Program-made: the position numbers and the translations under genes
Notes under the pieces: model-generated
Told to the model about the DNA's origin: nothing
Seen by the model: the letters and a program-made list of their open reading frames with translations, nothing else
The model's database searches: none
Assembly: GCA_043585095.1 (NCBI GenBank)
Contig: CP121321.1
Coordinates: 372,001 to 436,000, forward strand
Source of the DNA: JANQIO01 sp043585095
Lineage (GTDB): Bacteria > Pseudomonadota > Gammaproteobacteria > Pseudomonadales > Halieaceae
Length of the DNA: 64,000 nucleotides
Direction: 5' to 3'
Part shown: in pieces, positions 51,890-61,188 of the stretch
Layout of the letters: the number at the start of each line of letters is the position of its first letter
Numbering within the stretch: position 1 is the stretch's first letter

Positions 51890-52996
51890 ATGACAGGCCC
51901 GGAAAAGCACAGCGAAACACCGCAGGATGTCGGCGACCCGTCCCGGGGCCGGCACGCCGCTGCGCCCTCGACAGGGACAGACTTCTTTATTCCGGATCTC
52001 TGTACTGCACGTCCGTTATTACTGATGTTCATCTTGGCCGAGCTGCTGGTATTGGTGTACGCGCTGGGTAGCAGTAGCTTGCCTCGCTTCGATTGGAACA
52101 GCCTGGCACTGACATCATTGTTTGTGCAATGGGTGGTTATTTTCAGTGCGGCGCTGCTATGTACTTCGCGGCCTTTGCTGGCAAGGGTCAGCTTGCCTTT
52201 GGGTGTGCTGGCCAGCTTTGCGTTGATCCTGACGGTCAGCCTGCTAAGCAGTATTACGGCAATGAATGCTTTCGCTAATAGCAGTTTGCAGACCATGGAT
52301 GCGTGGTGGCTGGGGCGTAATCTTTTGGTTACTGCGGTGTTTTCCGGCATCGCCCTGCGATACTTTTTCCTGCAACAGCAGCTTCGCGAGCGCGAGCAAG
52401 CCGAGCTGAGGGCGCGTATCGAATCACTGCGAGCACGCATTCGCCCGCACTTTCTGTTTAACACTATGAACAGTATCGCCAGCCTCATCGGCTCAAGGCC
52501 GGACGAGGCGGAGCAAGTGGTTGAGGATCTTTCAGAATTGTTTCGGGCAAGCCTGGAGGAGAATAAAGACCTTTCCAGTCTCGCCGACGAGTTGCATCTG
52601 TGTGAGCTATACCTGCGCATAGAAGAGCTGCGCTTGGGAGGTCGACTGCGTGTGCGATGGTCTGTTGACGAGACAGCCCGGCGCTGCCAGCTACCACCTT
52701 TATTGCTGCAGCCGTTGGTGGAAAACGCCGTGTATCATGGCGTTGCCCGTATTGCCGAAGGTGGAGAGATTGCTATCACGGCGACCCGCCGAGACGACCT
52801 GCTCACAGTCACTGTGGTTAATCCCGTCGCCGAGTCCGGCGCGCCTGTTACCGGCGGACACCACATGGCGTTAGACAATATCAGTGAGCGGCTAGAGGCA
52901 CACTACGGCGCAGCGGCGGCGCTGACTATGGCTGCGGATAACAAGCTATACACCGTCACGGTTGTTCTGCCGCAGCCCATTGAGGCAGAGGTTTGA
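51890..52996 (+). CDS. algZ: LytS/AlgZ-type membrane sensor histidine kinase
   Basis: 368 aa from ATG 51890. FFIPDLCTARPLLLMFILAELLVL begins four membrane segments. The His_kinase domain follows (RARIRPHFLFNTMNSIASLI, the phospho-His in RPHFLFN) and an HATPase region (LQPLVENAVYHG). This is the AlgZ/FimS type, which lacks the standard catalytic boxes. It overlaps the AlgR-type regulator gene by 4 nt. It may control biofilm, motility or exopolysaccharide genes as in Pseudomonas (inference by similarity). Confidence 0.9.
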   Translation: MTGPEKHSETPQDVGDPSRGRHAAAPSTGTDFFIPDLCTARPLLLMFILAELLVLVYALGSSSLPRFDWNSLALTSLFVQWVVIFSAALLCTSRPLLARVSLPLGVLASFALILTVSLLSSITAMNAFANSSLQTMDAWWLGRNLLVTAVFSGIALRYFFLQQQLREREQAELRARIESLRARIRPHFLFNTMNSIASLIGSRPDEAEQVVEDLSELFRASLEENKDLSSLADELHLCELYLRIEELRLGGRLRVRWSVDETARRCQLPPLLLQPLVENAVYHGVARIAEGGEIAITATRRDDLLTVTVVNPVAESGAPVTGGHHMALDNISERLEAHYGAAAALTMAADNKLYTVTVVLPQPIEAEV

Positions 52997-53718
52997 AGAT
53001 TCTGATTGTCGATGACGAGCCGCTTGCCCGCGAGCGCCTGATGCGGCTGTTGCAGAAAATTCGACCTGAGGCGGAAGTCGAGGAGGCGGGTAACGGCAAG
53101 CAGGCGTTGGAGCAGGTCGCGGCCTGGCAGCCCGATTTGCTGCTCCTGGATATTCGTATGCCGGGAATGGACGGCATAGCGGTCGCCAGTGAGCTGCAAT
53201 CTCTGGCAGAGCCTCCTGCCGTGGTTTTTTGCACGGCTTATGACCAATACGCGCTGGACGCCCTGAACAATCAGGCTGCTGCCTACCTGCTCAAGCCTGT
53301 TCGCGAAGAGAAATTGCGCGAGGCGCTCGATAGGGCAGGCAAGCTCAATCGTCTACAACTAGCGGTCAATTCTGATACAGGCGCGGCGCGCACGCACCTC
53401 GTGAATGAGTCGCGCCGCGGCGTGGAAACTGCAGCGGTAGATGAGGTTCGATGTTTTATCGCCGAACAGAAATATGTGCGCGCAGTACATCCTGATGGCA
53501 GTTTGCTGATCTCCGAAACGCTCAAGGAGCTTGAGGCGGAATTTGAAGGCCGATTCTTGCGAGTGCATCGCAACGCGCTGGTGTCGTTGGCGCACATTGC
53601 GGGGTTGCATCGCGGTCAAGATGACACCTGGGCCGTGGAGTTGGAGGATGTAGCGGAGCAGCCCATGGTCAGCAGGCGGCACCTGGCTTCCGTGAAAGCG
53701 CGGTTGGGGCGCCGTTAG
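52993..53718 (+). CDS. algR: LytTR-type response regulator (AlgR-like)
   Basis: 241 aa. A receiver domain (ILIVDDEPLARERL, phospho-Asp in LLLLDIRMPGMDG, K in LLKPV) is joined to a C-terminal LytTR DNA-binding domain (FIAEQKYVRAVHPDG, FLRVHRNALVSLAHI). The start is a TTG overlapping the algZ stop, a non-standard start giving coupled translation. Target genes are unknown. Confidence 0.92.
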   Translation: MKILIVDDEPLARERLMRLLQKIRPEAEVEEAGNGKQALEQVAAWQPDLLLLDIRMPGMDGIAVASELQSLAEPPAVVFCTAYDQYALDALNNQAAAYLLKPVREEKLREALDRAGKLNRLQLAVNSDTGAARTHLVNESRRGVETAAVDEVRCFIAEQKYVRAVHPDGSLLISETLKELEAEFEGRFLRVHRNALVSLAHIAGLHRGQDDTWAVELEDVAEQPMVSRRHLASVKARLGRR

Positions 53719-53789
53719 CTGCACGTCCGCAGTGCTGGTATTCGCTTTCGCCATCCGTATCATGTCGGCTGGAATTTAAGGAACACACG

Positions 53790-54722
53790 ATGGCAGACAC
53801 TCTTAGAATCGCGACGCGTAAAAGCCAGCTGGCCCTGTGGCAGGCAGAATACGTTAAGGCGGAGCTCGAAAAGGCTCATAAAGGCCTAACCGTAGAACTG
53901 GTCGCGATGACGTCTCGCGGTGATCAACTGTTGGATTCACCGCTATCCAAAGTGGGCGGTAAAGGCCTGTTTGTCAAAGAGCTGGAAGCGGCCCTGTTGG
54001 AAGACCGTGCGGATATCGCGGTGCACTCCATGAAGGACGTGCCTATGGCGTTTCCGGAGGGTCTCGGCCTCGGCATCATCTGCCCAAGGGAAGACCCACG
54101 CGATGCTTTCGTCAGCAATACCTACCCTAGTCTGGAGGCGTTACCAGAGGGCAGCATTGTTGGAACGTCCAGCCTGCGTCGGGAATGCCAGCTGCGTGAG
54201 CAGCGCCCAGACCTGAAAGTGAACTTCCTGCGCGGCAACGTGAATACCCGGCTTGCGAAGCTTGACGCAGGTGAATACGACGCAATTATTTTGGCGAGCG
54301 CAGGTCTTATTCGATTGGGCTTTAACGACCGGATTACCCAGCCGATAGCTGTGGAGTCCTCATTGCCCGCAGGCGGGCAGGGTGCGGTGGGTATCGAGTT
54401 GCGCAATCAAGATAGCCGCATCGCGGGCTATATTCAGTGTCTGCATCATCTTCCAACGGCGGTTTGCGTCGGCGCTGAGCGAGCGCTGAATACGCGCTTG
54501 GAGGGAGGTTGCCAGGTACCTATTGCGGCTTTTGCGATCGCTGATCCTGGGAATCCCGGCCACCTGTGGCTGCGCGGATTGGTGGGGCGTCCAGACGGCA
54601 GCGAGATTCTGCGAGCCGAAGCTCGAGCAGCCGAGGCAGAGTTCGAGCAATTGGGTATCGAGGTAGCTGAAGACCTGCTGAGCCAGGGCGCTGGGGAGAT
54701 TCTCGCCGCTGCCTATGCCTGA
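53790..54722 (+). CDS. hemC: Hydroxymethylbilane synthase
   Basis: 310 aa. RIATRKSQLALWQAEYV, HSMKDVPM, TSSLRREC and the dipyrromethane-binding Cys241 in LEGGCQVPIAAF identify porphobilinogen deaminase. It makes the linear tetrapyrrole from four porphobilinogens. First of the hemC-hemD-hemX-hemY cluster; it overlaps hemD by 8 nt. Confidence 0.97.
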   Translation: MADTLRIATRKSQLALWQAEYVKAELEKAHKGLTVELVAMTSRGDQLLDSPLSKVGGKGLFVKELEAALLEDRADIAVHSMKDVPMAFPEGLGLGIICPREDPRDAFVSNTYPSLEALPEGSIVGTSSLRRECQLREQRPDLKVNFLRGNVNTRLAKLDAGEYDAIILASAGLIRLGFNDRITQPIAVESSLPAGGQGAVGIELRNQDSRIAGYIQCLHHLPTAVCVGAERALNTRLEGGCQVPIAAFAIADPGNPGHLWLRGLVGRPDGSEILRAEARAAEAEFEQLGIEVAEDLLSQGAGEILAAAYA

Positions 54723-55503
54723 CATTGCTACGCCGCGGGGCGTTGTTTTGGTCACGCGCCCCGTCGACCAGAATGCGGCGCTTTGCAAGGCCATCGACGC
54801 TCTGGGTTGCCGGTCGATTGCCCTGCCTCTCATAAAGATTCAGCCCAAGCAGGCTGACAGCAGTCTGACTCAGGTCGTCGCAAGGCTCGAACAATTTCAG
54901 CACGTTATTTTTGTCAGTAAGAACGCCATCCAACACGGTCTTGACCTGATTGACGGCCTACTGACGGAAAGGCCTACGGGCATAAACTGGTACACCGTCG
55001 GTGACGCGTCTGCCGCAGCGCTCGCCAGCCGCGGCGTTCATGCGATGACACCAGTGGCGGAGATGACCAGCGAAGGCTTGCTGGCACTACCTGCCTTAAC
55101 TGAGGTTGAGGGAGATAAAGTGCTGATTATCAAAGGCGAGGGCGGGCGCCGGCACCTGCATGACGCGCTATCTGCAAGGGGCGCGTGCGTGGAGGAGCTA
55201 AGTGTTTACCACCGTGTCTGCCCGGTGTACCAGCACAGTGATATCGCAGCGGCCTTTGTGGAACAGCCTGTCGATAGCATTCTGATCAGCAGTGGCGAAG
55301 GACTCGACAATATGGTGTCATTGATGGACGCCGAGACTCTGGCAATCGCCCAGCGTTGTGCTGTTGTCGTGCCAGGGGAGCGCGTCGCGTCTTCGGCACG
55401 ACAACACGGTTTTCAGAACATTGTTCTGGCCGACAATGCGACTGACAAGGCGATGCTAAAGGCGCTGAAGGTGCACTATGGGATCCAGGAAGAACCAGAG
55501 TGA
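54715..55503 (+). CDS. hemD: Uroporphyrinogen-III synthase
   Basis: 262 aa. VLVTRPVDQNAALCKAI, VIFVSKNAIQHGLD, YTVGDASAAALASRG and KGEGGRRHLHDALSARGA match HemD, which closes hydroxymethylbilane to uroporphyrinogen III. It overlaps hemC (8 nt) and hemX (4 nt), so expression is coupled. Confidence 0.93.
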   Translation: MPDIATPRGVVLVTRPVDQNAALCKAIDALGCRSIALPLIKIQPKQADSSLTQVVARLEQFQHVIFVSKNAIQHGLDLIDGLLTERPTGINWYTVGDASAAALASRGVHAMTPVAEMTSEGLLALPALTEVEGDKVLIIKGEGGRRHLHDALSARGACVEELSVYHRVCPVYQHSDIAAAFVEQPVDSILISSGEGLDNMVSLMDAETLAIAQRCAVVVPGERVASSARQHGFQNIVLADNATDKAMLKALKVHYGIQEEPE

Positions 55504-56876
55504 ATAAGAAGACTGACGAATCAGCTAAAACCGGTGAAGGTCAGGCCAGTCAGGTAACTTCATCCGATGCCGCCGAGACCTCAACCACGGGGCTTTCGGC
55601 TTCTTATGAAGAGCCTTCAGCGGGTTCGGGTAAAGAGCCCTCAGCGGGTGCAGATAAAAAGCCCTCAGCGGGTGCAGGTAAAGAGCCCTCAGCGGGTGCA
55701 GATAAAAAGCCCTCAGCGGGTGCAGATAAAAAGCCCCCAGCGCCGGAGCAAAAGCCTTCAGCACCCGATAAATCCACCAAAAGCAGCGCAGAGCCGTCGA
55801 CGGAGCTTGTCACGGTTGTACGCAGCGGCGGTCGTTGGCTTTCATTACTGGCTCTGTTGGTGGCGTTGGCCGCAGCGGCCGCGGCCGCATGGTTGTATCT
55901 GCAGCAAGAGGCTGCGCAGGCGGATCTCGCCGCCCGTGAAGCACAGCTTGATCGCGATGTAGCGCTGATTAGCGAAACGGCAGCGACGGCGAAACAGGCT
56001 ATCGCTGAGGCAATTGATGCTAGCCGTCAATCAACGCTGGAAGTGTCGCAGCGGCTGGCTGACGAGCGCGCCCGACTGCAGTCCCAGTTTTCCGCTACTG
56101 AGGACCGGCTTGGTTCCGTGGAGTCTGCACTGAGGCGACAGCGACAGCAGCTCATCGACTTGCGCAGCACCGACCGCGTCGACTGGACGCTCGCCGAAGC
56201 CGAATATTTGCTGCGCCTTGGCTATCAACGCCTGGTGATGGCAGAAGACGTCGACAGCGCGCTAGCGCTGCTAGAAAGCGCCGACGCCATACTCAGTGAA
56301 ATCGACGACACCGACTTGTTGGCGGCACGCGAGGCGATTGCCAGAGATATAGCCGCACTGCGGGCGGTACCCGAGGTTGATGTCGAGGGCGTTTGGTTGC
56401 GTCTTCAGGCACTGGCGGGGCGGGTCGACAAGTTGATTCTATTTCAGCTCCCTAATGCCAAAGATGACTCAGTCGTTGTTGACCCTGACGCAGACTGGCA
56501 GCAGCGACTCAGCCTTGGCGTTGACGCCGCGTTGGAGAAAATCGCCGGCATGCTGGTGATTCGACGACGCGAGCAGCCCTACCAGGCACTTATGGACCCC
56601 CAGTGGGAGCAGCTGGTGCGCCAGAATTTGCGCATGCAGTTAGCACAGTCTCAGGCGGCTCTGCTGTCAGGTAACGCAGAACTCTATCAAGCCAGTCTGA
56701 AAACCACGCGGCGGTGGCTGCGCGAATTTTTTGACTTCAATGAAACCGAGGTGCGCGCCTTGAATACAGAAATCGACGCGCTCAGTGCGGTGCGGATAGG
56801 CCGTGATATTCCCGATATTAGTGAGTCACTCAAGGCGGTGAAAACCGCCGTTGACCTTCGCCACGAGGTCAACTGA
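55500..56876 (+). CDS. hemX: HemX family membrane protein with Pro/Ala/Ser repeat insertion
   Basis: 458 aa, GTG start overlapping the hemD stop. The N-terminal 110 residues are low in complexity and include seven units of an 8-residue repeat (KEPSAGAD, residues 36-90). A membrane helix (WLSLLALLVALAAAAAAAWL) and a periplasmic coiled-coil/helical domain follow, as in HemX. HemX is encoded with hemCD and thought to assist haem synthesis; its biochemical role is not settled. It overlaps hemY by 1 nt. Confidence 0.9.
   Translation: MNKKTDESAKTGEGQASQVTSSDAAETSTTGLSASYEEPSAGSGKEPSAGADKKPSAGAGKEPSAGADKKPSAGADKKPPAPEQKPSAPDKSTKSSAEPSTELVTVVRSGGRWLSLLALLVALAAAAAAAWLYLQQEAAQADLAAREAQLDRDVALISETAATAKQAIAEAIDASRQSTLEVSQRLADERARLQSQFSATEDRLGSVESALRRQRQQLIDLRSTDRVDWTLAEAEYLLRLGYQRLVMAEDVDSALALLESADAILSEIDDTDLLAAREAIARDIAALRAVPEVDVEGVWLRLQALAGRVDKLILFQLPNAKDDSVVVDPDADWQQRLSLGVDAALEKIAGMLVIRRREQPYQALMDPQWEQLVRQNLRMQLAQSQAALLSGNAELYQASLKTTRRWLREFFDFNETEVRALNTEIDALSAVRIGRDIPDISESLKAVKTAVDLRHEVN
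55605..55763 (+). repeat. 24-bp in-frame tandem repeat in hemX
   Basis: Seven units of 24 bp, centred on AAAGAGCCCTCAGCGGGTGCA, encoding 8-residue units. The first unit shares 19 bp, ATGAAGAGCCTTCAGCGGG, with a unit of the argH-algZ array read on the minus strand. Confidence 0.9.
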
Positions 56877-57910
56877 TGCGACGCCTGTTGGTGTTGATTC
56901 TGTTGATGCTATTGGGTGGCGTTGGCCTGATTGCATTAATCGAGCGAGATGCTGGCTATGTGTTGGTTTCCTATGGCCACACCACGGTTGAGACTAGTGT
57001 CTGGGTGGGCATGCTACTGGTGCTGCTTGTTTATGGCGTTTTTTACCTGATCTTCCGGCTGTTGGGCCGTCTGCTGGCGACCCGGGGTATATTTTCTGAT
57101 TGGATGTCGCGCAGGAGCTATAGCCGTTTGCTTGCGCGTTGTCAGATGCAGCTGGACGACGGTCAGTACCAGGCCGTCGTTGATGCACTCGCGGAGCAGG
57201 CGCCTTTGCACGGGCAGGAGCTCCGCCTTCTGGCGAGGGCTCGGAACGGGCTTAAAGAGTGGCGCGCATTGATTGCCATGCTGCCGCGTCTGCAGAAGCA
57301 GAAAGTGTTCGGTGATACAGAGCTGCAGGCTTTCGCGCAGCGCGCCTACCTGGGATTATTGGCGGAGCACAGTGATGCAGCTGGCGCTGCGGCCAAAAAC
57401 AGCGACACCTTGAAGGTAGCGTGGGCGTCATTCCCAGCGGAGCAGAAGCACAATCCGCGTTTGGTAGAGGACTACTGTAAACGCTTGCTGGATTCGGGCG
57501 ATGCGGCGGAGGCTGAAAAGGTGTTGGCCAAAGCGATAAAGCGGAACTGGGACGGTGGCCTGGTGGCGCAGTATGGCTGCATTAGCGGTCGCGACCCGGC
57601 GCGTCGTCTAAAGGTGGCGGAGCGGTGGCTCAAGCAGCACAGCGACGACGCCAGGCTGATGTTATGCCTGGGACGGCTGAGCCTCTACAACCAGTTGTGG
57701 GGCCAGGCGCGGGACTACTTTGAGAAGAGTTATGCGCTCGTGCCCAACGCCGAAGCCTGTGCAGAGCTCGCACGCTTGTTGTTCAGCCTTGGCGAACGTG
57801 AGTTGAGCGCTCAGTACTACCGCGAAGGTCTGATGATAAGAGAGTCTAATCTGCCCGACCTGCCGCAGCCCAGGCTCGAGACGCCACACGCGGCGGGAAC
57901 AGCTTCGTAA
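56876..57910 (+). CDS. hemY: HemY family protein
   Basis: 344 aa. The HemY_N segment has two membrane helices (LLVLILLMLLGGVGLIALIE, then VWVGMLLVLLVYGVFYLIF) and is followed by TPR-like helical repeats (residues about 85-330, e.g. LMLCLGRLSLYNQLWGQARDYFEKS). Needed with HemX for late haem synthesis in proteobacteria; the biochemical role is unclear. Last gene of the haem cluster. Confidence 0.93.
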   Translation: MRRLLVLILLMLLGGVGLIALIERDAGYVLVSYGHTTVETSVWVGMLLVLLVYGVFYLIFRLLGRLLATRGIFSDWMSRRSYSRLLARCQMQLDDGQYQAVVDALAEQAPLHGQELRLLARARNGLKEWRALIAMLPRLQKQKVFGDTELQAFAQRAYLGLLAEHSDAAGAAAKNSDTLKVAWASFPAEQKHNPRLVEDYCKRLLDSGDAAEAEKVLAKAIKRNWDGGLVAQYGCISGRDPARRLKVAERWLKQHSDDARLMLCLGRLSLYNQLWGQARDYFEKSYALVPNAEACAELARLLFSLGERELSAQYYREGLMIRESNLPDLPQPRLETPHAAGTAS

Positions 57911-58002
57911 GCGGCCTTGCGTGCTTTCGTAACGCGGTCACACCACTCTTGCTCGATACTGCGCTACTGATGCGATGACTGATGCAATAAGAGCGGTAAT
58001 GA

Positions 58003-59619
58003 TTATGGCGAAAGTTGATTCAACGCTGCGATATTAGCTTGAAGTTCTTCTTGAAGACCTTCCAGGGCACCGAAGCGATCCCTTGCCGCCAGTATGTCTG
58101 GGCCAACCTCCTCGGATAGTTTCTGTTTAAGCTCCGCTGTCAGTTTGCTGACGGCCTCATCGATGGCTGACTCAATAGTAGTTTGAAACAGTTTGTCCAT
58201 ATCTGAACTTAGCACCACGCGCGGTGCCTCGAGCGTGCCGCTGAATCCGATTCGCATCATGAACTCGTTGCTTGCTTCCAGAACCTGCGCAATGAGCTCC
58301 GCCGACGCAGGCGCACCAGCGGCCAGCGTGGTATCAAAAACCGTTTCGTTGAAACGCTGTATAAACGCGCCGTCGAGATTGCCGTCCTTAATCCTGAGTT
58401 CACCGCTGACGTCGGCGAGCGTTTGTTCCAGCTCAATGCCCAGCCCTTTGGTCCCCGCCAGCACCATATTGCGCAGCGGCAATCGGGAAAGGTTTACAGC
58501 GACCGTGTCGGCGCTGCCACTGCGGTGATCGACGTTGGCCTTGACGACCATGGCGCCGCCGTCAAGCGTGCTACCGTCAAGGAGCAGAGTGGCGACCTCC
58601 TCGGCGTTCTCCAGCGGCCAGGCGAAGTCCTTTATTTTACCTTGCACCGACAAGCCCGCTGCGGAGGGTAACAGGCTGCCGTTAATACGGCCCTGGCGAA
58701 TAAAGATCGGCATGGCATCTTGCTGTGCTGATGCCTCACCGCTGGCATTGAATGCGAGCGGCGCCAGCACCTGTTGCAGCAGGCCGTCCATATCGCCACT
58801 GAGGAGCTGTCGACCCAGTTGTGCTATCTGCTCGCTGTCCAGGCCGAGTTCGCGCACCAAAGCCTGGGTGTATTTCTGTGGAAGCTGGGTGGCTAGCTGC
58901 ACCTGCTCGCGAAGGGTTTGTACATCTTGATTGAATTCTGCTTGCAGGCTGCGAACGTCTTTAACAGTGGTATTAATCTCGGTGTATATTTTGCGGGCTT
59001 CCGCTGCGGCGCTCAGTGCCTGCAGGGGGTTATCGATATCTTTCAGCTTGTCGATGCGTCGTTTATATTCTTTCAGGCGAGCTTCATCCGGGACGATCTC
59101 GGAACGCTGTTTCCATTTCGCCTCGGTTTCCTCAAAAAGCGACTGCAGGGCATCGACCTCAGTGACCAGCTCGTCCCGCTTGCGATCAATCAGCTGATCG
59201 ATATCAGGCAGGTCAAAGTCGGGAAGGCCAACCTTTGCCAGAGGGCTGTCATCTTCGACCAGTGGTCGCAATATGGTCGCGGGCTCGGCTCGTGCCGCAA
59301 AGGCAAGCAGGCCGTCGATTTCCATTTCTGAGACATCGACGACATTCTCTACCAATTTTATGATGTCCAAATCCACGTAGACCCGGTCGGCCTGCACTAG
59401 ATTCCGCATGGCATCCCGGCGGTCTGCGACCTGCAATTGGTATAGCGTCGCCTTGCCCAGAAAAGGTTTGAGCGTGAGGCGTTCCACGGAGACCTCTGCA
59501 CCGTATTGCTCTGTTGCCAATCGCTCGAAAACGGGCTTGGCAAGATCGTCGAGAAAAGCCAGATAGACCAGCAGAATCAAGGACAGAAAAATAACGGTGT
59601 AGAGACGACTGCGTCGCAT
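58003..59619 (-). CDS. TIGR03545-like large membrane-anchored protein
   Basis: 538 aa. One N-terminal membrane helix (LYTVIFLSLILLVYLAFL) and an AsmA-like first domain (VSVERLTLKPFLGKATLYQL) are followed by coiled coils around residues 140-250 and a beta-rich C-terminal part. The pattern resembles the TIGR03545 family, function unknown; AsmA-like proteins are involved in lipid or outer-membrane matters. Single gene. Confidence 0.75.
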   Translation of the reverse strand: MRRSRLYTVIFLSLILLVYLAFLDDLAKPVFERLATEQYGAEVSVERLTLKPFLGKATLYQLQVADRRDAMRNLVQADRVYVDLDIIKLVENVVDVSEMEIDGLLAFAARAEPATILRPLVEDDSPLAKVGLPDFDLPDIDQLIDRKRDELVTEVDALQSLFEETEAKWKQRSEIVPDEARLKEYKRRIDKLKDIDNPLQALSAAAEARKIYTEINTTVKDVRSLQAEFNQDVQTLREQVQLATQLPQKYTQALVRELGLDSEQIAQLGRQLLSGDMDGLLQQVLAPLAFNASGEASAQQDAMPIFIRQGRINGSLLPSAAGLSVQGKIKDFAWPLENAEEVATLLLDGSTLDGGAMVVKANVDHRSGSADTVAVNLSRLPLRNMVLAGTKGLGIELEQTLADVSGELRIKDGNLDGAFIQRFNETVFDTTLAAGAPASAELIAQVLEASNEFMMRIGFSGTLEAPRVVLSSDMDKLFQTTIESAIDEAVSKLTAELKQKLSEEVGPDILAARDRFGALEGLQEELQANIAALNQLSP

Positions 59620-59709
59620 GAGGCGGGCTCCTGGAAGCGGGCTCCTGTAGGAGGGGTCTAGTCTAGCAGCGTTGACGTCGGGGACAACGTCAACAGTAGG
59701 TCCCGTGGC

Positions 59710-61188
59710 TTAAATGCCCAGAGAATCCCAAAGTTCGTCCACGCGCTGTTTAACGGCGGGGTCCATGGTTATTGGCTCACCCCATTCGCGGTCGGTCTCG
59801 CCTGGCCATTTGTTGGTGGCGTCCAAACCCATCTTCGAGCCAAGGCCTGAGACCGGGGAAGCGAAATCCAGGTAGTCGATAGGCGTGTTGTCTATCATGA
59901 CGGTATCGCGCTGTGGATCCATGCGGGTGGTCATCGCCCAAATAACGTCCTGCCAGTTGCGGGCATCGACGTCCTCGTCTGTGACAATAATAAATTTTGT
60001 ATACATAAACTGGCGCAGAAACGACCAGGCGCCAAACATCACCCGCTTTGCGTGTCCCGGGTATTCCTTGCGAATGGTGATAACTGCCAGGCGATACGAA
60101 CAGCCCTCAGGCGGCAAATAGAAGTCCACAATTTCCGGGAACTGCTTCTGCAGTAATGGAATGAGTACCTCATTGAGCGCCGCGCCGAGCACCGAGGGCT
60201 CATCGGGCGGGCGACCGGTATAGGTGCTGTGGTAGATCGGGTCTTCCCGGTGGGTAATGGTCTCTACTGTAAAGACAGGGAAGCTCTCGACTTCATTGTA
60301 GTAGCCGGTGTGGTCACCAAACGGTCCCTCATCGGCCATTTCGCCTGGTTCCAGATAGCCCTCCAATATATATTCCGAAGTGGCCGGCACCTGCAGGCCA
60401 TGCTTTAGGCACAGTTCGCTCACGCAGTTTACGACTTCGGTTTTAGCGCCGCGCAGCAGTCCTGCAAAGGCGTACTCAGAGAGGCTGTCGGGTACAGGAG
60501 TGACGGCGCCCAAAGTCGTCGCCGGGTCGGCGCCCAGGGCGAGGGCAACCGGGTAGCGCTCGCCGGGGCGCTGTATCTGCCAGTCACGATAGTCCAGCGC
60601 ACCGCCACGGTGGCTTAGCCAGCGCATGATCAGCTTGTTTTTACCTATCAGCTGCATGCGATAGATGCCGAGGTTCTGACGCTCTTTGTTAGGCCCGCGG
60701 GTAATAACCAGCGGCCAGGTTACCAGCGGCCCGGCGTCGCCGGGCCAACAGGTCTGGATAGGAATTTGGTAGAGGTCGACGTCGTCGCCCTGCTTTACGT
60801 GGTGTTGGCAGGGTGCATTCTTGACGACTTTAGGTGCCATATTCAGCACCTGCTTCAACACGGGCACTTTGTCCCAGGCGTCTTTGAAGCCCTTGGGCGG
60901 ATCCGGCTGACGCAGATAGGCGAGCAGCTCACCGACCTCACGAAGTGCCTTGAGGCTGTCTTGCCCCATGCCCATTGCCACACGCTCCTCGGTGCCAAAT
61001 AGATTGGCGAGCACCGGCGTGTTATAGCCCTTGGGGTTTTCAAACAATAAAGCGGGACCGCGCGCGCGCAGGGTGCGGTCGCAGATCTCAGTCATTTCCA
61101 GGTTGGGGTCCACTTCGGCGGTGATGCGCCGCAGCTCGCCGCGCGTCTCCAGATATTCAATAAACCCGCGCAGGTCCGCGTATTTCAC
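59710..61188 (-). CDS. ubiD: 4-hydroxy-3-polyprenylbenzoate decarboxylase
   Basis: 492 aa. The family start KYADLRGFIEYLETRGELRR, IYRMQLIGKNKLIMRW, the E-x-PFGDHTGYY motif with catalytic Glu, and SVLGAALNEVLIPLLQ mark UbiD, a prenylated-FMN decarboxylase of ubiquinone synthesis. It overlaps the upstream Xaa-Pro peptidase gene by 4 nt (ATG inside TGA), so the two are translationally coupled. Confidence 0.96.
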   Translation of the reverse strand: MKYADLRGFIEYLETRGELRRITAEVDPNLEMTEICDRTLRARGPALLFENPKGYNTPVLANLFGTEERVAMGMGQDSLKALREVGELLAYLRQPDPPKGFKDAWDKVPVLKQVLNMAPKVVKNAPCQHHVKQGDDVDLYQIPIQTCWPGDAGPLVTWPLVITRGPNKERQNLGIYRMQLIGKNKLIMRWLSHRGGALDYRDWQIQRPGERYPVALALGADPATTLGAVTPVPDSLSEYAFAGLLRGAKTEVVNCVSELCLKHGLQVPATSEYILEGYLEPGEMADEGPFGDHTGYYNEVESFPVFTVETITHREDPIYHSTYTGRPPDEPSVLGAALNEVLIPLLQKQFPEIVDFYLPPEGCSYRLAVITIRKEYPGHAKRVMFGAWSFLRQFMYTKFIIVTDEDVDARNWQDVIWAMTTRMDPQRDTVMIDNTPIDYLDFASPVSGLGSKMGLDATNKWPGETDREWGEPITMDPAVKQRVDELWDSLGI

